Assembly: GCF_030813635.1 (NCBI RefSeq)
Contig: NZ_JAUSUM010000001.1
Location: forward strand, 496,001-560,000
From: Salibacterium salarium
GTDB lineage: Bacteria > Bacillota > Bacilli > Bacillales > Marinococcaceae
Direction: 5' to 3'
DNA: 64,000 bases
The notes below the pieces were generated by a model, which saw nothing but the letters and a program-made list of their open reading frames with translations, was not told the DNA's origin and searched no databases. Positions 44,313-53,117 of the stretch are shown in pieces (position 1 is the first letter of the stretch; each line of letters opens with the position of its first letter). Position numbers and translations under genes: made by a program.

Positions 44313-45035
44313 GTGGGATATCACCAGTTTGCTGAAGGAGAGCTGCTGTACAAAAACAATCTATCAACCCCAGAAGATATAGATGATTGGAAGGTAGAAG
44401 GAGAAATGTTTGCTCGTTTTAAAAAAAATACGCTTTTTTTGAAAAATAAATTAGACCCTGATATCCACGGTGATAAGTCGCATTGGGTGTTCTGGTGTCC
44501 GGTTGATTTTCCGGATAACGTCATGATTCAATGGGAGTTTTGTCCAATTGCTGAACCAGGGTTGTGTATGATGTTTTTCGCTGCGACTGGCCGTAAGGGG
44601 GAGGATATTTTTGACCAATCTTTACCGAATAGGACGGGGGTATATCCTCAATATCACTCCGGTGCTATAAATGCATTGCACCTTTCTTATTTTCGTCACA
44701 AGCAAGCAGAAGAGAGGGCTTTTCGGACTTGTAACTTACGCAAAAGTTTTGGTTTTCATCTTGTGGCACACGGCGCTGATCCACTCCCTCCGGTAACGGA
44801 TGTCATAGAGCCCTACCATATGAAAGTAGTAAAATACGATGAAATCGTTCAGTTTTCTATAAATGAGTTGCCGATTTTAGAGTGGGAAGATGACGGTCAA
44901 ACATTCGGCCCCGTATATAAAGGTGGAAAAATAGGAATAAGGCAGATGGCTCCGATGGAAGCGGCGTATTCTAATTTTACAGTCCACCGGGCTGTTTCTA
45001 TAAAGGAAGCCGAGGGGAGGTCGTCAAGTGTTTGA
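44313..45035 (+). CDS. yesU: YesU-family protein (DUF1961)
   Basis: A 240-residue protein matching B. subtilis YesU throughout: HWVFWCPVDFPDNVMIQWEF, the LCMMFFAATGRKGEDIFDQS region, NALHLSYFRHK, RTCNLRKSFGFHL and FSINELPILEWEDDGQTFGP. The fold is a concanavalin-like beta sandwich, usually carbohydrate-binding or hydrolytic; no activity is established as far as I know. No signal peptide is seen. It starts with GTG at 44313, three bases after the MocA gene stop, and overlaps yesV. Confidence 0.9.
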   Translation: MGYHQFAEGELLYKNNLSTPEDIDDWKVEGEMFARFKKNTLFLKNKLDPDIHGDKSHWVFWCPVDFPDNVMIQWEFCPIAEPGLCMMFFAATGRKGEDIFDQSLPNRTGVYPQYHSGAINALHLSYFRHKQAEERAFRTCNLRKSFGFHLVAHGADPLPPVTDVIEPYHMKVVKYDEIVQFSINELPILEWEDDGQTFGPVYKGGKIGIRQMAPMEAAYSNFTVHRAVSIKEAEGRSSSV

Positions 45036-45672
45036 TAATAGTGGTGTTGTAGGAGGGTTTTACAGGGCCGGAGAAACGGTTTTATTTTTAGTCTATGTAA
45101 ACGTATTATGGATATTGTTTTCATTTCTCGGATTGATTATTTTTGGTTTAGGTCCCAGTACTTTAGCTATGTTCACGGTATTTAGGAGATGGGCGATGGG
45201 AGCGTCGGATGTCCGCGTTTTTACTACATTTTGGCAAGCGTTTCGAGCAGATTTTGTAAAGGCCAATGTGTTAGCCTGGCTTTTATTCGTTTTTGGACTG
45301 ATGATATATACGAATTTAAACTATTTCACTTTACCAAGCGAATGGCTGCATCTCATCTTTCGCTATGTCATTATAGGTGTCGCTCTTTTGTACGGCGCAA
45401 TGCTTTTGTATATTTTTCCGGTAATGGCTCATTATGAAACGAACTTTTTTCGCTATTTCAAGAATGCGGTGTTAATTGCCGTTTTTCAACCACTCCGTAC
45501 TGTTTATCTCATAGCAGCCTGTTTTACACTCTACCATTTGTTTTATACCTTACCTATATTACTATTATTTTTCGGAGCAAGCTTAACTGGTTTTATTTTA
45601 ATGTGGATAACATATCGAACCTTTGTGAAAATTGAAGACCGGCAGCGATTCTTTTATACAGAGCATGCATAG
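45028..45672 (+). CDS. yesV: YesV-family membrane protein (DUF624)
   Basis: A 214-residue protein with about five membrane helices and the DUF624 start pattern (NVLWILFSFLGLIIFGLGPS, about 22-41). DUF624 proteins accompany oligosaccharide ABC importers in Bacillus but their role is unknown. It overlaps yesU by eight bases and has GGGGAGG upstream of the GTG start. Confidence 0.85.
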   Translation: MFDNSGVVGGFYRAGETVLFLVYVNVLWILFSFLGLIIFGLGPSTLAMFTVFRRWAMGASDVRVFTTFWQAFRADFVKANVLAWLLFVFGLMIYTNLNYFTLPSEWLHLIFRYVIIGVALLYGAMLLYIFPVMAHYETNFFRYFKNAVLIAVFQPLRTVYLIAACFTLYHLFYTLPILLLFFGASLTGFILMWITYRTFVKIEDRQRFFYTEHA

Positions 45673-45689
45673 AAAAGGAGATAACCTAT

Positions 45690-46346
45690 ATGAACAGCTC
45701 TATTACTATTTATCTGGCAGGAGATTCAACGGTACAGACATATGGTACAAACGAAAAGCCTCAGGCAGGATGGGGGCAGTATTTAGATCGTCATGTTGAT
45801 GAGGCTGTATCAATTTCGAATCACGCGATTGGAGGTAGAAGTTCAAAAACGTTTATTACAGAAGGTCGCCTGGAAACTATATCAAGTGAAATGAAAGAAA
45901 CGGATTACTTGCTTATTCAAATGGGGCATAACGATTCGACGAAAAATAAACCGGAACGATATACGGATCCTTATACGGATTACAAACAGTACATCAGGCA
46001 GTATATTGAACAGGCGCGTCGTAATAAAGCGACCCCGATTTTGATAACACCGGTGGGAAGGCTTCACTATGTGAGAAAGGAGTTCCTTGCTGATTTTGGT
46101 GATTACTGTAACGCCATGAAAGAAGTAGCCGAAGAAGAAAAGGTGGAGTTAATCGATCTAATGGCGAAAAGCATTGCCTATTATTCTTCAATCGGCTATG
46201 AAAAGACGGCGGAACTATTTATGATTTCTATGAACGGTACCGATTGTACCCATTTTACGGAAAAAGGAGCATATACGATTGCTCAACTTGTCGCAAAAGA
46301 AATGAAGCAACTCGATAATGGGATTTCTACTTATGTGACTGTGTAA
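45690..46346 (+). CDS. yesY: rhamnogalacturonan acetylesterase (SGNH hydrolase)
   Basis: A 218-residue SGNH esterase: block I LAGDSTVQTY with catalytic Ser12, block II Gly in GGRSS (48-52), block III GHND with Asn81, and block V DCTHFTEKGA with Asp191 and His194. It matches the B. subtilis YesY/RhgT enzymes, which remove acetyl groups from rhamnogalacturonan. Lack of a signal peptide means it deacetylates imported fragments. It is the last gene of the operon. Confidence 0.92.
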   Translation: MNSSITIYLAGDSTVQTYGTNEKPQAGWGQYLDRHVDEAVSISNHAIGGRSSKTFITEGRLETISSEMKETDYLLIQMGHNDSTKNKPERYTDPYTDYKQYIRQYIEQARRNKATPILITPVGRLHYVRKEFLADFGDYCNAMKEVAEEEKVELIDLMAKSIAYYSSIGYEKTAELFMISMNGTDCTHFTEKGAYTIAQLVAKEMKQLDNGISTYVTV

Positions 46347-46367
46347 AGCAGGTTTAATAAATGGAAT

Positions 46368-46480
46368 TTTACTAGCTGAACTTGGAAGTTTACTGTCCGA
46401 AGTTAGTTGAATACTGACTAGATTAACATTTATACTTGCCGAACTCGAGTCTTTACTGGCAAATAGAACTTTTTACTGGC
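46368..46480. repeat. degenerate tandem repeat with TTTACTGGCCGAAC-like units
   Basis: Five to six units of about 19-23 bp, starting at 46368 (TTTACTAGCTGAACTTGGAAG), 46389 (TTTACTGTCCGAAG), 46412, 46431 (TATACTTGCCGAACTCGAG), 46452 (TTTACTGGC) and 46472 (TTTACTGGC). The last unit overlaps the stop codon of the minus-strand thiolase gene. Confidence 0.7.
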
Positions 46481-47666
46481 GCCATCGTTCGACGATAGTA
46501 GCAACGCCTTGACCTCCTCCGATACATAAGGTGGCAAGACCAGACATACTGTCGCGGCGTTTCATTTCATAAAGCAGCGTGACAAGGATACGTGCGCCGC
46601 TTGCGCCGATAGGGTGGCCAAGTGCAATGGCGCCTCCGTTAACATTTAAACGATCAGAGGGAAGTTGTAGATCACGCTGAACGGCGAGGGACTGAGCGGA
46701 AAAAGCTTCATTTGCTTCAATCAAATCGAGGTCGCAAACGGTCATGTCAGCTTTTTTTAACGCACGTTGGGTTGCAGGAACGGGGCCGGTTCCCATGATT
46801 CTGGGATCGACGGCTGCACTTGCGTTACTGCGGATACGGGCGAGTGGTATAATGTTGAGTTCTTTAGCTCGGGATTCGCTCATGACAACCATAGCGGAAG
46901 CCCCGTCGTTAATACCGGACGCATTGCCGGCGGTGACGCTTCCCTCTTTTTTAAACGCAGGACGCAGTTTACTCAGTTTATCAGCGGTGGTCCCTTCGCG
47001 AATGTGTTCGTCTTCTCGAACTTCGATAGGCTCGCCTTTACGCTGCGGAACGTTAACAGGAACGATTTCTTCATCGAAACGTCCATTATCCCGCGCCACA
47101 GCTGCTTTTTGCTGGCTCCAGGCTGCGAATTCATCCTGCTCTTCCCGGGAGAAACCGTACTGGTCATTAATATTTTCAGCGGTAACACCCATGTGGTAGT
47201 TCTCCATCGCACAAGTGAGACCATCATGAATGATGCTGTCGATAAATGTTTGATTGCCGATACCAAAACCATCTCTGGCATTCATGCTTACATAAGGCGC
47301 CTGGCTCATATTTTCCATGCCGCCGGCAACTATAATTTCAGCATCGCCTGTTTGGATGGCCTGTGTAGCGAGATGAATAGCTTTAAGGCCGGATCCGCAC
47401 ACTTTATTAATGGTCATAGCCGGAATGAACTCTGGCAGTTCGGCGTTCATGGCGGCAATTCGTGCGGGATTTTGGCCAAGTCCCGCCTGTAGAACGTTTC
47501 CCATTATAACTTCATCAACCTGGTTAGCTTCGATACCGGAGCGTTCGAGCGCTCGTTTAAGAACAATACCCCCGAGATCAACTGCCTTGACGTCTTTTAA
47601 GGCACCGCGAAACCCACCAATGGGAGTTCGCACTGCCCCGACGAGAACGACATCTTTATTGCTCAC
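46473..47666 (-). CDS. acetyl-CoA acetyltransferase (thiolase)
   Basis: A 397-residue type II thiolase: acyl-accepting Cys in [11 protein letters not shown] (about 88-93), the [16 protein letters not shown] motif with catalytic His near 353, and CIGGGQG with the second catalytic Cys near 383. It condenses two acetyl-CoA or cleaves acetoacetyl-CoA. Placed after scoA and scoB, it supports ketone-body/acetoacetate use. The GTG start overlaps the scoB stop by four bases (GTGA), so the two are coupled. Confidence 0.93.
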   Translation of the reverse strand: MSNKDVVLVGAVRTPIGGFRGALKDVKAVDLGGIVLKRALERSGIEANQVDEVIMGNVLQAGLGQNPARIAAMNAELPEFIPAMTINKVCGSGLKAIHLATQAIQTGDAEIIVAGGMENMSQAPYVSMNARDGFGIGNQTFIDSIIHDGLTCAMENYHMGVTAENINDQYGFSREEQDEFAAWSQQKAAVARDNGRFDEEIVPVNVPQRKGEPIEVREDEHIREGTTADKLSKLRPAFKKEGSVTAGNASGINDGASAMVVMSESRAKELNIIPLARIRSNASAAVDPRIMGTGPVPATQRALKKADMTVCDLDLIEANEAFSAQSLAVQRDLQLPSDRLNVNGGAIALGHPIGASGARILVTLLYEMKRRDSMSGLATLCIGGGQGVATIVERWRQ

Positions 47667-48325
47667 GAAGATCCCTCTTTCTGTGTGATATTTTTATCTA
47701 CACTAAAGTCAGCTTCTGTCTTGTTACGGATCATATCAAGATTCGCTCCTTCTAAAATCTCTTTTAAAACCATGCCTTTATCGGTGAAATCAAAGACGGC
47801 TATGTCTGTAATGAGACGGCTGACCACTTGAGACCCGGTCAGAGGGAGTTCACAAGAGGCGCGGATTTTGGATTCTCCGTATTTATTGACGTGATTCATT
47901 ATAATAACCACCTTACGTGCGCCCTGGACGATATCCATTGCACCGCCCATCCCTTTGACCATTTTCCCGGGAATCATCCAGTTGGCAAGGTCTCCTTTCT
48001 CAGACACTTCCATGCCGCCAAGAACAGCGAGGTCAATGTGTCCTCCGCGAATCATTGCAAACGACTCGGCGTTGTCAAAAAAAGATCCACCTTCCTTCAC
48101 GGTTACCGTTTCTTTACCGGCATTTATCAAATCCGGATCGACCACATTTTCATGGGGATAGGGGCCAATCCCGAGCAAACCATTTTCAGAGTGTAAATAG
48201 ACATTCATTGATGCTGGGATAAAATTTGCTAACATCGTCGGCATACCAATTCCGAGATTTACTGTCATTCCATCTTGTATTTCGTGGACAGCCCGGTTGA
48301 TAATTTTTTCGCGAGAAGTACTCAT
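47663..48325 (-). CDS. scoB: 3-oxoacid CoA-transferase subunit B
   Basis: A 220-residue subunit with the catalytic glutamate in HSENGLLG (about 46-53) and the typical GMPTMLANF and [20 protein letters not shown] stretches. With ScoA it transfers CoA from succinyl-CoA to acetoacetate or a similar 3-oxoacid. It lies 24 bp after scoA. Confidence 0.94.
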   Translation of the reverse strand: MSTSREKIINRAVHEIQDGMTVNLGIGMPTMLANFIPASMNVYLHSENGLLGIGPYPHENVVDPDLINAGKETVTVKEGGSFFDNAESFAMIRGGHIDLAVLGGMEVSEKGDLANWMIPGKMVKGMGGAMDIVQGARKVVIIMNHVNKYGESKIRASCELPLTGSQVVSRLITDIAVFDFTDKGMVLKEILEGANLDMIRNKTEADFSVDKNITQKEGSS

Positions 48326-48349
48326 GATATGTGACCTCCTTGTTGGGTT

Positions 48350-49042
48350 TTAAGCGCGGACCGTGCGTTTTTCGATTCGTTTTTCATAATTCTCCCCCTT
48401 AAGGATGTGCTGGACGTAAAGGCCAGGTGTGTGAATGAAATTTGGATCTAAGTCTCCAATTTCCACAAGTTCCTCAACTTCAGCTATTGTTTTATTTCCA
48501 GCTGCAGCCGCTAGTGGGTTGAAATTACGGGATGTTTTGCGGTAAAGCAGATTGCCGTAAGAATCACCTTTCCACGCTTTAACGAGCGCAATGTCCCCGA
48601 CAATTCCTGTTTCCAAAATACACGTTCTTCCGTTAAATTTTTTGTGTTCTTTGCCTTCTGCAATTGGTGTGCCGACACCGGTAGGAGTGTAGAACCCGCT
48701 TATTCCGGCACCGCCTGCGCGAATTCGCTCGGCAAGTGTTCCCTGTGGTACTAACTCTACGTCAAGTTCGCCATTTAAATATTGCTCTTCAAATACTTTA
48801 TTTTCTCCAACGTAGGAAGCGAGGATTTTTTTGATTTGCTTGTTTTGAAGTAAAAGCCCAAGCCCCCAGTCATCGACACCGCAATTGTTGCTGACAATCG
48901 TAAGGTCTTTGGTTCCTTGTTCGGCCAACGCCATTATTGCTTTTTCAGGAATACCTGATAATCCAAATCCCCCTACAATGACGGTATCTCCGTCTTGAAT
49001 AATACGGACAATATCGTTAAAGGATGTTGAAATTTTTGTCAT
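48350..49042 (-). CDS. scoA: 3-oxoacid CoA-transferase subunit A
   Basis: A 230-residue subunit A: VGGFGLSGIPEKAI (CoA-binding loop, about 22-35), NNCGVDDWGLGLLL and GAGISGFYTPTGVGT. First gene of scoA-scoB-thiolase, so the unit can convert acetoacetate to two acetyl-CoA. A near-perfect cre box sits 50 bp before its start. Confidence 0.94.
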   Translation of the reverse strand: MTKISTSFNDIVRIIQDGDTVIVGGFGLSGIPEKAIMALAEQGTKDLTIVSNNCGVDDWGLGLLLQNKQIKKILASYVGENKVFEEQYLNGELDVELVPQGTLAERIRAGGAGISGFYTPTGVGTPIAEGKEHKKFNGRTCILETGIVGDIALVKAWKGDSYGNLLYRKTSRNFNPLAAAAGNKTIAEVEELVEIGDLDPNFIHTPGLYVQHILKGENYEKRIEKRTVRA

Positions 49043-49090
49043 GCTTTCAGACTCCTTTTTATAAAATCTTTAATGTACCTTTCACTTTAC

Positions 49091-49104
49091 TAAAAGCGCT
49101 TACA
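49091..49104. promoter_or_regulatory. near-perfect cre box between scoA and the LysR gene
   Basis: TAAAAGCGCTTACA differs from the CcpA consensus (TGWAANCGNTNWCA) at a single position. Lying in the divergent promoter region, it could repress the scoAB-thiolase unit, the regulator, or both, when glucose is present. Confidence 0.7.
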
Positions 49105-49162
49105 TAAGTAAAATAGATAAATATTATATATTTATTCATTAAAAGAATAAAAGGAGACAGCG

Positions 49163-50050
49163 ATGGAAATAAAACAGTTACGTTATTTTTTAGAGGTGCA
49201 TCGGGAAGGGAGTTTTTCAAAAGCAAGTGAGAAGTTGCATACTTCACAGCCGGCCCTTAGTAAGGTGATTCATCAGTTGGAAGAGGAGTTAGATATGCGT
49301 CTGTTTGACCGGTCCACGCGACATTTGAAAATATCGGAAGAAGGCGAAATATTGCGTGTCCACGCTCAAAAAGTGCTACGGGATATAGAGGATTTGGAAA
49401 AAGCTGCAGATGAAATCAGAGTACGGAAAAAGGGAAGTTTTAAGTTCGGTTTACCACCTGTAATAGGGTCCAGTTTTTTTCCGAGTATTATTGCTTTCTT
49501 TCGAAAACATTATCCTGATACGGATATGCAGATTGTCGAAGAAGGCGCTAAAATTATGGAAGAGTCTTTATTGGAAGGAAACATTGATGTGGGAGTTGCA
49601 ATTTTGCCAGTGGATGATGATGCTTTTGAAGTGCGGCCGATTATAGAAAAAGAACTACTTCTGGTCGTTTCAGCCCGGCATCCGCTGGCGTATAATGATT
49701 CTGTGAAAATGAAGGAGCTGCATGGTGAAACGTTTCTCATGTTCCGGCAGGGATTTTCCTTATATGACAGGGTGCGGGAAGCTTGCATTCAGGCAGGATT
49801 TGAACCGCACGTTGGAAACGAAAGCACGCAATGGGATTTTCTTCTAACAATGGCGAAAGAAAATATGGGTATTGCCTTTTTACCAGAAACGGTGTTGGAG
49901 AAAGCAGATCTTTCTGACGTGTCTGTTTTATCCATAACCGAGCCTCTGATTCATTGGAATCTGGCACTGATTTGGCGAAAGCAAAGTTATCAGTCTCATG
50001 CCGCGAAAGAATGGGTGAAAGTTGTGGAAGAAGCTTTTAAAGCAGAATAA
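49163..50050 (+). CDS. LysR-family regulator, probably of the scoAB-thiolase operon
   Basis: A 295-residue LTTR: helix-turn-helix 1-60 (MEIKQLRYFLEVHREGSFSK, SQPALSKVIHQLEEEL) and a periplasmic-binding-like effector domain 90-295 starting FKFGLPPVIGSSFFPSIIA. It is divergent from scoA across a 120-bp gap, the usual place for a LysR activator and its target. A paralogue with the same GLPP-GSSFFP signature is encoded at 51069-51956. Confidence 0.88.
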   Translation: MEIKQLRYFLEVHREGSFSKASEKLHTSQPALSKVIHQLEEELDMRLFDRSTRHLKISEEGEILRVHAQKVLRDIEDLEKAADEIRVRKKGSFKFGLPPVIGSSFFPSIIAFFRKHYPDTDMQIVEEGAKIMEESLLEGNIDVGVAILPVDDDAFEVRPIIEKELLLVVSARHPLAYNDSVKMKELHGETFLMFRQGFSLYDRVREACIQAGFEPHVGNESTQWDFLLTMAKENMGIAFLPETVLEKADLSDVSVLSITEPLIHWNLALIWRKQSYQSHAAKEWVKVVEEAFKAE

Positions 50051-50085
50051 GCCAGAGAAATCATTATAAGATGGGGGAATTTTGC

Positions 50086-50180
50086 GAGTAGTAAATGGGA
50101 GGGGGTCCGTTGAGAAATCTGGAGGTATAAGCGAACAAAGAAAACGCATGAGGTGGAGGAAATGAAGCAGGGAGTGGTTA
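50086..50180 (+). repeat. repeated non-coding element, copy B
   Basis: Second copy of the element at 34171-34248. The shared parts are AATG-GAGGGGG, GTTGAGA and the core from GCGAACAAAG at 50131, then a TGGTT end. A CGGAC/GTCCG mini-hairpin (50224-50237) and a strong terminator follow. It lies between two LysR genes, after the first. Confidence 0.65.
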
Positions 50181-50268
50181 ACGACGATTTTCGCTAGCAG
50201 AAACGAAGAGTAAAGAAGATGCGCGGACATTTAGTCCGTTATTTGACTCGCTTCCGGGTCCAAAAGGA

Positions 50269-50300
50269 CGGGATCTGTGGTTACCAGATCCCGATTTTCT
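50269..50300. terminator. terminator after repeated element B
   Basis: CGGGATCTG pairs perfectly with CAGATCCCG around a 7-base loop, then ATTTTCT. It can also serve the minus-strand 49-residue gene that ends at 50300. Confidence 0.8.
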
Positions 50301-50449
50301 TAAGAACGATCTTTGTTTTTCTCTGATTTTTCCTCTTTAAACGCTTCATCCGCTTCCACGAATTCATCATTATATATGACTTCCTGGGTGCTGCTGAGTC
50401 CATTGCTTTTATCCGTCATCGTTTTATGAGGTTCTTTCTTCTCGTCCAT
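50300..50449 (-). CDS. 49-residue acidic hydrophilic protein
   Basis: MDEKKEPHKTMTDKSNGLSS, then TQEVIYNDEFVEADEAFKEE and a Lys/Glu tail. It is too short for usual gene length cut-offs but has an excellent AAAGGAG nine bases before the ATG at 50449 and a terminator at its 3' end. The composition suggests a disordered small protein, perhaps spore- or stress-related; no family is recognised. Confidence 0.65.
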   Translation of the reverse strand: MDEKKEPHKTMTDKSNGLSSTQEVIYNDEFVEADEAFKEEKSEKNKDRS

Positions 50450-50538
50450 ACTTTGATTCTCCTTTATAATGAAAGTAATGCTTATAATAACCGTGACAGA
50501 GAATTCTTATTCTTATCCAAAAGAAGGTGTTGTTGTAG

Positions 50539-50991
50539 TTGAAACGATGGAAAAAAGAAATAGATATTGATGCACCCATTGATGAAGTCTGGTGCTTATT
50601 TGATCAATCCCTTGAAAATATGCAAAAAATCATGCCGAAAGTAATTGGGCATGAACCAGTTAAAACGACAGAAGAAGTGGTAGGAAGTGTGTATCGGCAG
50701 ACGTATCAAGAAGGTAGCCAAACAGCAGAATATGATGTAGAAACGTTAGAGTATGTGGATACCGATGACAAGAAGCGGTTAAAAATTGTATTTACCATGT
50801 CCGAGTTATTTGAGATTACGACAGCTTATGAGTTATTGAAACTGAATGATAATAAAACAAGATTTATTTATTCTACTACGAATAAGCCGTTGAAGTGGCG
50901 AGTGAAACCGTTTTTACTGTTTGCTAGTGATAAAGCAGTTATCGCCTTTGTAGAACGCGTGAAGCGTGTTGTAGAAGAAGAACAGACATAA
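50539..50991 (+). CDS. SRPBCC (START/Bet v1-like) superfamily protein
   Basis: A 150-residue cytosolic protein with the SRPBCC start pattern (EIDIDAPIDEVWCLFDQSLE, about 6-25) and a long C-terminal helix (AVIAFVERVKRVVEE). These helix-grip folds bind hydrophobic ligands; the ligand is unknown. Start is TTG at 50539 with AAGGTG upstream. Confidence 0.78.
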   Translation: MKRWKKEIDIDAPIDEVWCLFDQSLENMQKIMPKVIGHEPVKTTEEVVGSVYRQTYQEGSQTAEYDVETLEYVDTDDKKRLKIVFTMSELFEITTAYELLKLNDNKTRFIYSTTNKPLKWRVKPFLLFASDKAVIAFVERVKRVVEEEQT

Positions 50992-51068
50992 GACTACTGA
51001 AAGGCGGCTTCATCAGTCTACAAAAGTCAAGAAATGAAGCGACCAAAACATAAGAGCAGGTGGAAATC

Positions 51069-51956
51069 GTGGATATAAAGCAACTTCAATATTTTATTGA
51101 AATTAATCGGTTAAAAAGTTTCAGCCGAGCTGCTGAGCATTTATTTATAACCCAGCCAACCATCAGTAAGATGATTAAAAATATGGAAAAGGAGTTCAAT
51201 GTAAGCTTATTTGACCGCTCCAAAAAGCAAGTCGTATTAACCGATGCGGGTAAAATTATTTTGGAACAAGCCCAAATTATCCATAAAGCGTTTAAAGATT
51301 TAGAATTACAGTTAGAGGATTTATCTGAATTAAATCAAGGACATATCCGAATAGGTCTGCCTCCCATGGTTGGATCAAGTTTTTTTCCGATGATTATTGG
51401 TCATTTTCGCGAACAATATCCAGCAATTACGATTGAATTAATGGAAAACGGCTCCAACAAAATCGCAGAAGATGTGGAAGACGGAACGCTGGATATTGGT
51501 GTTGTCGTATTACCGACAAATGAAGAAATGTTTGATTATTTTTCTTTCGTCACAGAAGATATCAAATTGGTCGTTCATGCGGATCATTCTTTGCTAGAAA
51601 AAAAGCGTATCACGCTAGAGGACTTGAAAGAAGAACACTTTATGGTATTGAACAGTGATTTTGCCTTACGGAACCGAATTATGTCAGCGTGCAATCATGA
51701 GGGATTCGAGCCGTTTATCGTATTTGAGAGTTCACAGTGGGATTTACTCGGAAAAATGGCAGCCTCGAAATTAGGTGTGACACTTCTGCCGGAAAGTATA
51801 TGCAAGGAGCTGAAAGGGGATTTGAAAATCCTTTCTATTGACCACCCTGAAATGTATTGGAAGCTGGCTGTTATTTGGCGAAAAGATAGCTATTTGTCTC
51901 ATGCTGCAAACGAATGGCTTCGCTTTGCAAAAGAAAATTTGAATATCAGCTACTAA
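51069..51956 (+). CDS. LysR-family regulator (second paralogue)
   Basis: A 295-residue LTTR, homologous along its length to the protein at 49163-50050: MDIKQLQYFIEINRLKSFSR at the HTH and HIRIGLPPMVGSSFFPMIIG at the effector domain. Both resemble the CidR/YwbI group. No divergent target gene is adjacent; the SRPBCC gene upstream and thioesterase downstream are candidates. The GTG at 51069 is chosen since AGGTGG lies 6 bases upstream. Confidence 0.87.
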   Translation: MDIKQLQYFIEINRLKSFSRAAEHLFITQPTISKMIKNMEKEFNVSLFDRSKKQVVLTDAGKIILEQAQIIHKAFKDLELQLEDLSELNQGHIRIGLPPMVGSSFFPMIIGHFREQYPAITIELMENGSNKIAEDVEDGTLDIGVVVLPTNEEMFDYFSFVTEDIKLVVHADHSLLEKKRITLEDLKEEHFMVLNSDFALRNRIMSACNHEGFEPFIVFESSQWDLLGKMAASKLGVTLLPESICKELKGDLKILSIDHPEMYWKLAVIWRKDSYLSHAANEWLRFAKENLNISY

Positions 51957-52105
51957 AGAAAGCTGCTGTTAAGAAAACAACTATTTTGTATCCGATATCA
52001 TAGACAAAAGTTATTAGATTGTATGAACTAATTCCATTTTACGCATCGTATTTTCATGGTTATCATAAACAGAGTGATTAAAGAGTCATGGAAGGTGCAT
52101 ATAAA

Positions 52106-52627
52106 ATGGAAAAAAAACAGCCGAAAGACAGTAAGATTGTAAACACTGATCAAGTACTTTGCAGTGATTTAAATAATTATAATACGTTATTTGGCGGGGC
52201 GTTGATGAAACGGTTAGATGGATGTGCCGTATTGTCAGCGCGACGTCATTCGAGAGCGAAAGAATGTGTGACAGCTTCAACCGACTCGATTGATTTTCTC
52301 AGTCCGATTTATCAAACGGATTCGGTATGTGTGGAATCCTTTGTATCTTATACAGGATCGAGCTCCATGGAAATTTTTTGTAAAGTGATAGCGGAGGATA
52401 TGATGAGCGGAGAACGCCGAATCGCAACGACTGCGTTTTTAACGTTTGTAGCATTGGATGAGAATAAAAATCCAATCCAAGTTCCAGAAGTAGAACCAGT
52501 GACAGAAGAGGAAATCAAGTTATACGAAACAGGACCGGAGCGGGAAGAAATTCGGAAAATGAAGCGGAAAAAAAGTAAAGATCTCGCGGGTTCTATCAGT
52601 TTGAGCAAACCATGGGAAAATGATTGA
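52106..52627 (+). CDS. acyl-CoA thioesterase (hotdog fold)
   Basis: A 173-residue hotdog thioesterase of the YciA/BACH group: NTLFGGALMKRLDGCAVLSA-type core (FGGALMKRLDG about 28-38, with the catalytic Asp) and VTASTDSIDFLSPI (about 56-69). It hydrolyses acyl-CoA to free acid and CoA. GAAGGTG is 8 bases before the ATG at 52106; the ATG at 52088 is less well placed. A small gene follows 15 bp downstream. Confidence 0.88.
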   Translation: MEKKQPKDSKIVNTDQVLCSDLNNYNTLFGGALMKRLDGCAVLSARRHSRAKECVTASTDSIDFLSPIYQTDSVCVESFVSYTGSSSMEIFCKVIAEDMMSGERRIATTAFLTFVALDENKNPIQVPEVEPVTEEEIKLYETGPEREEIRKMKRKKSKDLAGSISLSKPWEND

Positions 52628-52642
52628 TAGAAAGGCGGCCAA

Positions 52643-53020
52643 ATGATGATAGCATTATCGAGTATAGAAGAATTACAAGCTGCTAAAAATAAAATAGAGC
52701 AGTTGAACCTGTCTGCACCAAATCTATTTGATAAACTAGTACATGTAGTGACCTTAACAAAGCAAATGCAACTAAGATATGAGTATTTGGGAAGTTTAAT
52801 AATGGAAGAAGATTCAACCCGGTTTGTCAATCAACATATCCGAACATCTCTTCTCGATTTATATCAAAAAGAAGTGCAAAATCTGAAACATCCCACTGAG
52901 AAGCAAGAAGTAGAGCAGTTATTCTCGATGTATAAAAGTATTGGATATGAAAACATTTGTAAAATGATTCTTGGTGAAAGTCCTGAATCATTGAAAGGTG
53001 TTGCAGAAAAAATCTGTTAA
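52643..53020 (+). CDS. hypothetical helical protein
   Basis: A 125-residue all-helical soluble protein (IEELQAAKNKIEQLNLSAPN, FVNQHIRTSLLDLYQKEVQN). I do not recognise a family. It is probably co-transcribed with the thioesterase gene (15-bp gap) and followed by a terminator. Start ATG at 52643 or the next codon, after AAGGCGG. Confidence 0.6.
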   Translation: MMIALSSIEELQAAKNKIEQLNLSAPNLFDKLVHVVTLTKQMQLRYEYLGSLIMEEDSTRFVNQHIRTSLLDLYQKEVQNLKHPTEKQEVEQLFSMYKSIGYENICKMILGESPESLKGVAEKIC

Positions 53021-53068
53021 AAACTTATGTGCTCATTGCTCCCTTATATAAAATGATGAAAAAGAGAG

Positions 53069-53106
53069 AAGAGGCTGTCCCTGTTTGGGAACGGCCTCTT
53101 TACATT
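53069..53106. terminator. terminator between convergent genes
   Basis: GAGGC-TGTCCC pairs with GGGAAC-GGCCTC with one bulge, flanked by AA and TTT, between the 52643 gene and the minus-strand methyltransferase. Confidence 0.7.
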
Positions 53107-53117
53107 TGGCAAACCTT

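Noticed and set aside
46744-47492. Long plus-strand frames (151 and 241 codons) opposite the thiolase gene
   Set aside because: They are antisense shadows of a clearly conserved thiolase; composition is Ser/Ala/Asn-rich with no domain and no start site.
47828-48196. Plus-strand frame opposite scoB
   Set aside because: Antisense shadow of a well-conserved CoA-transferase subunit.
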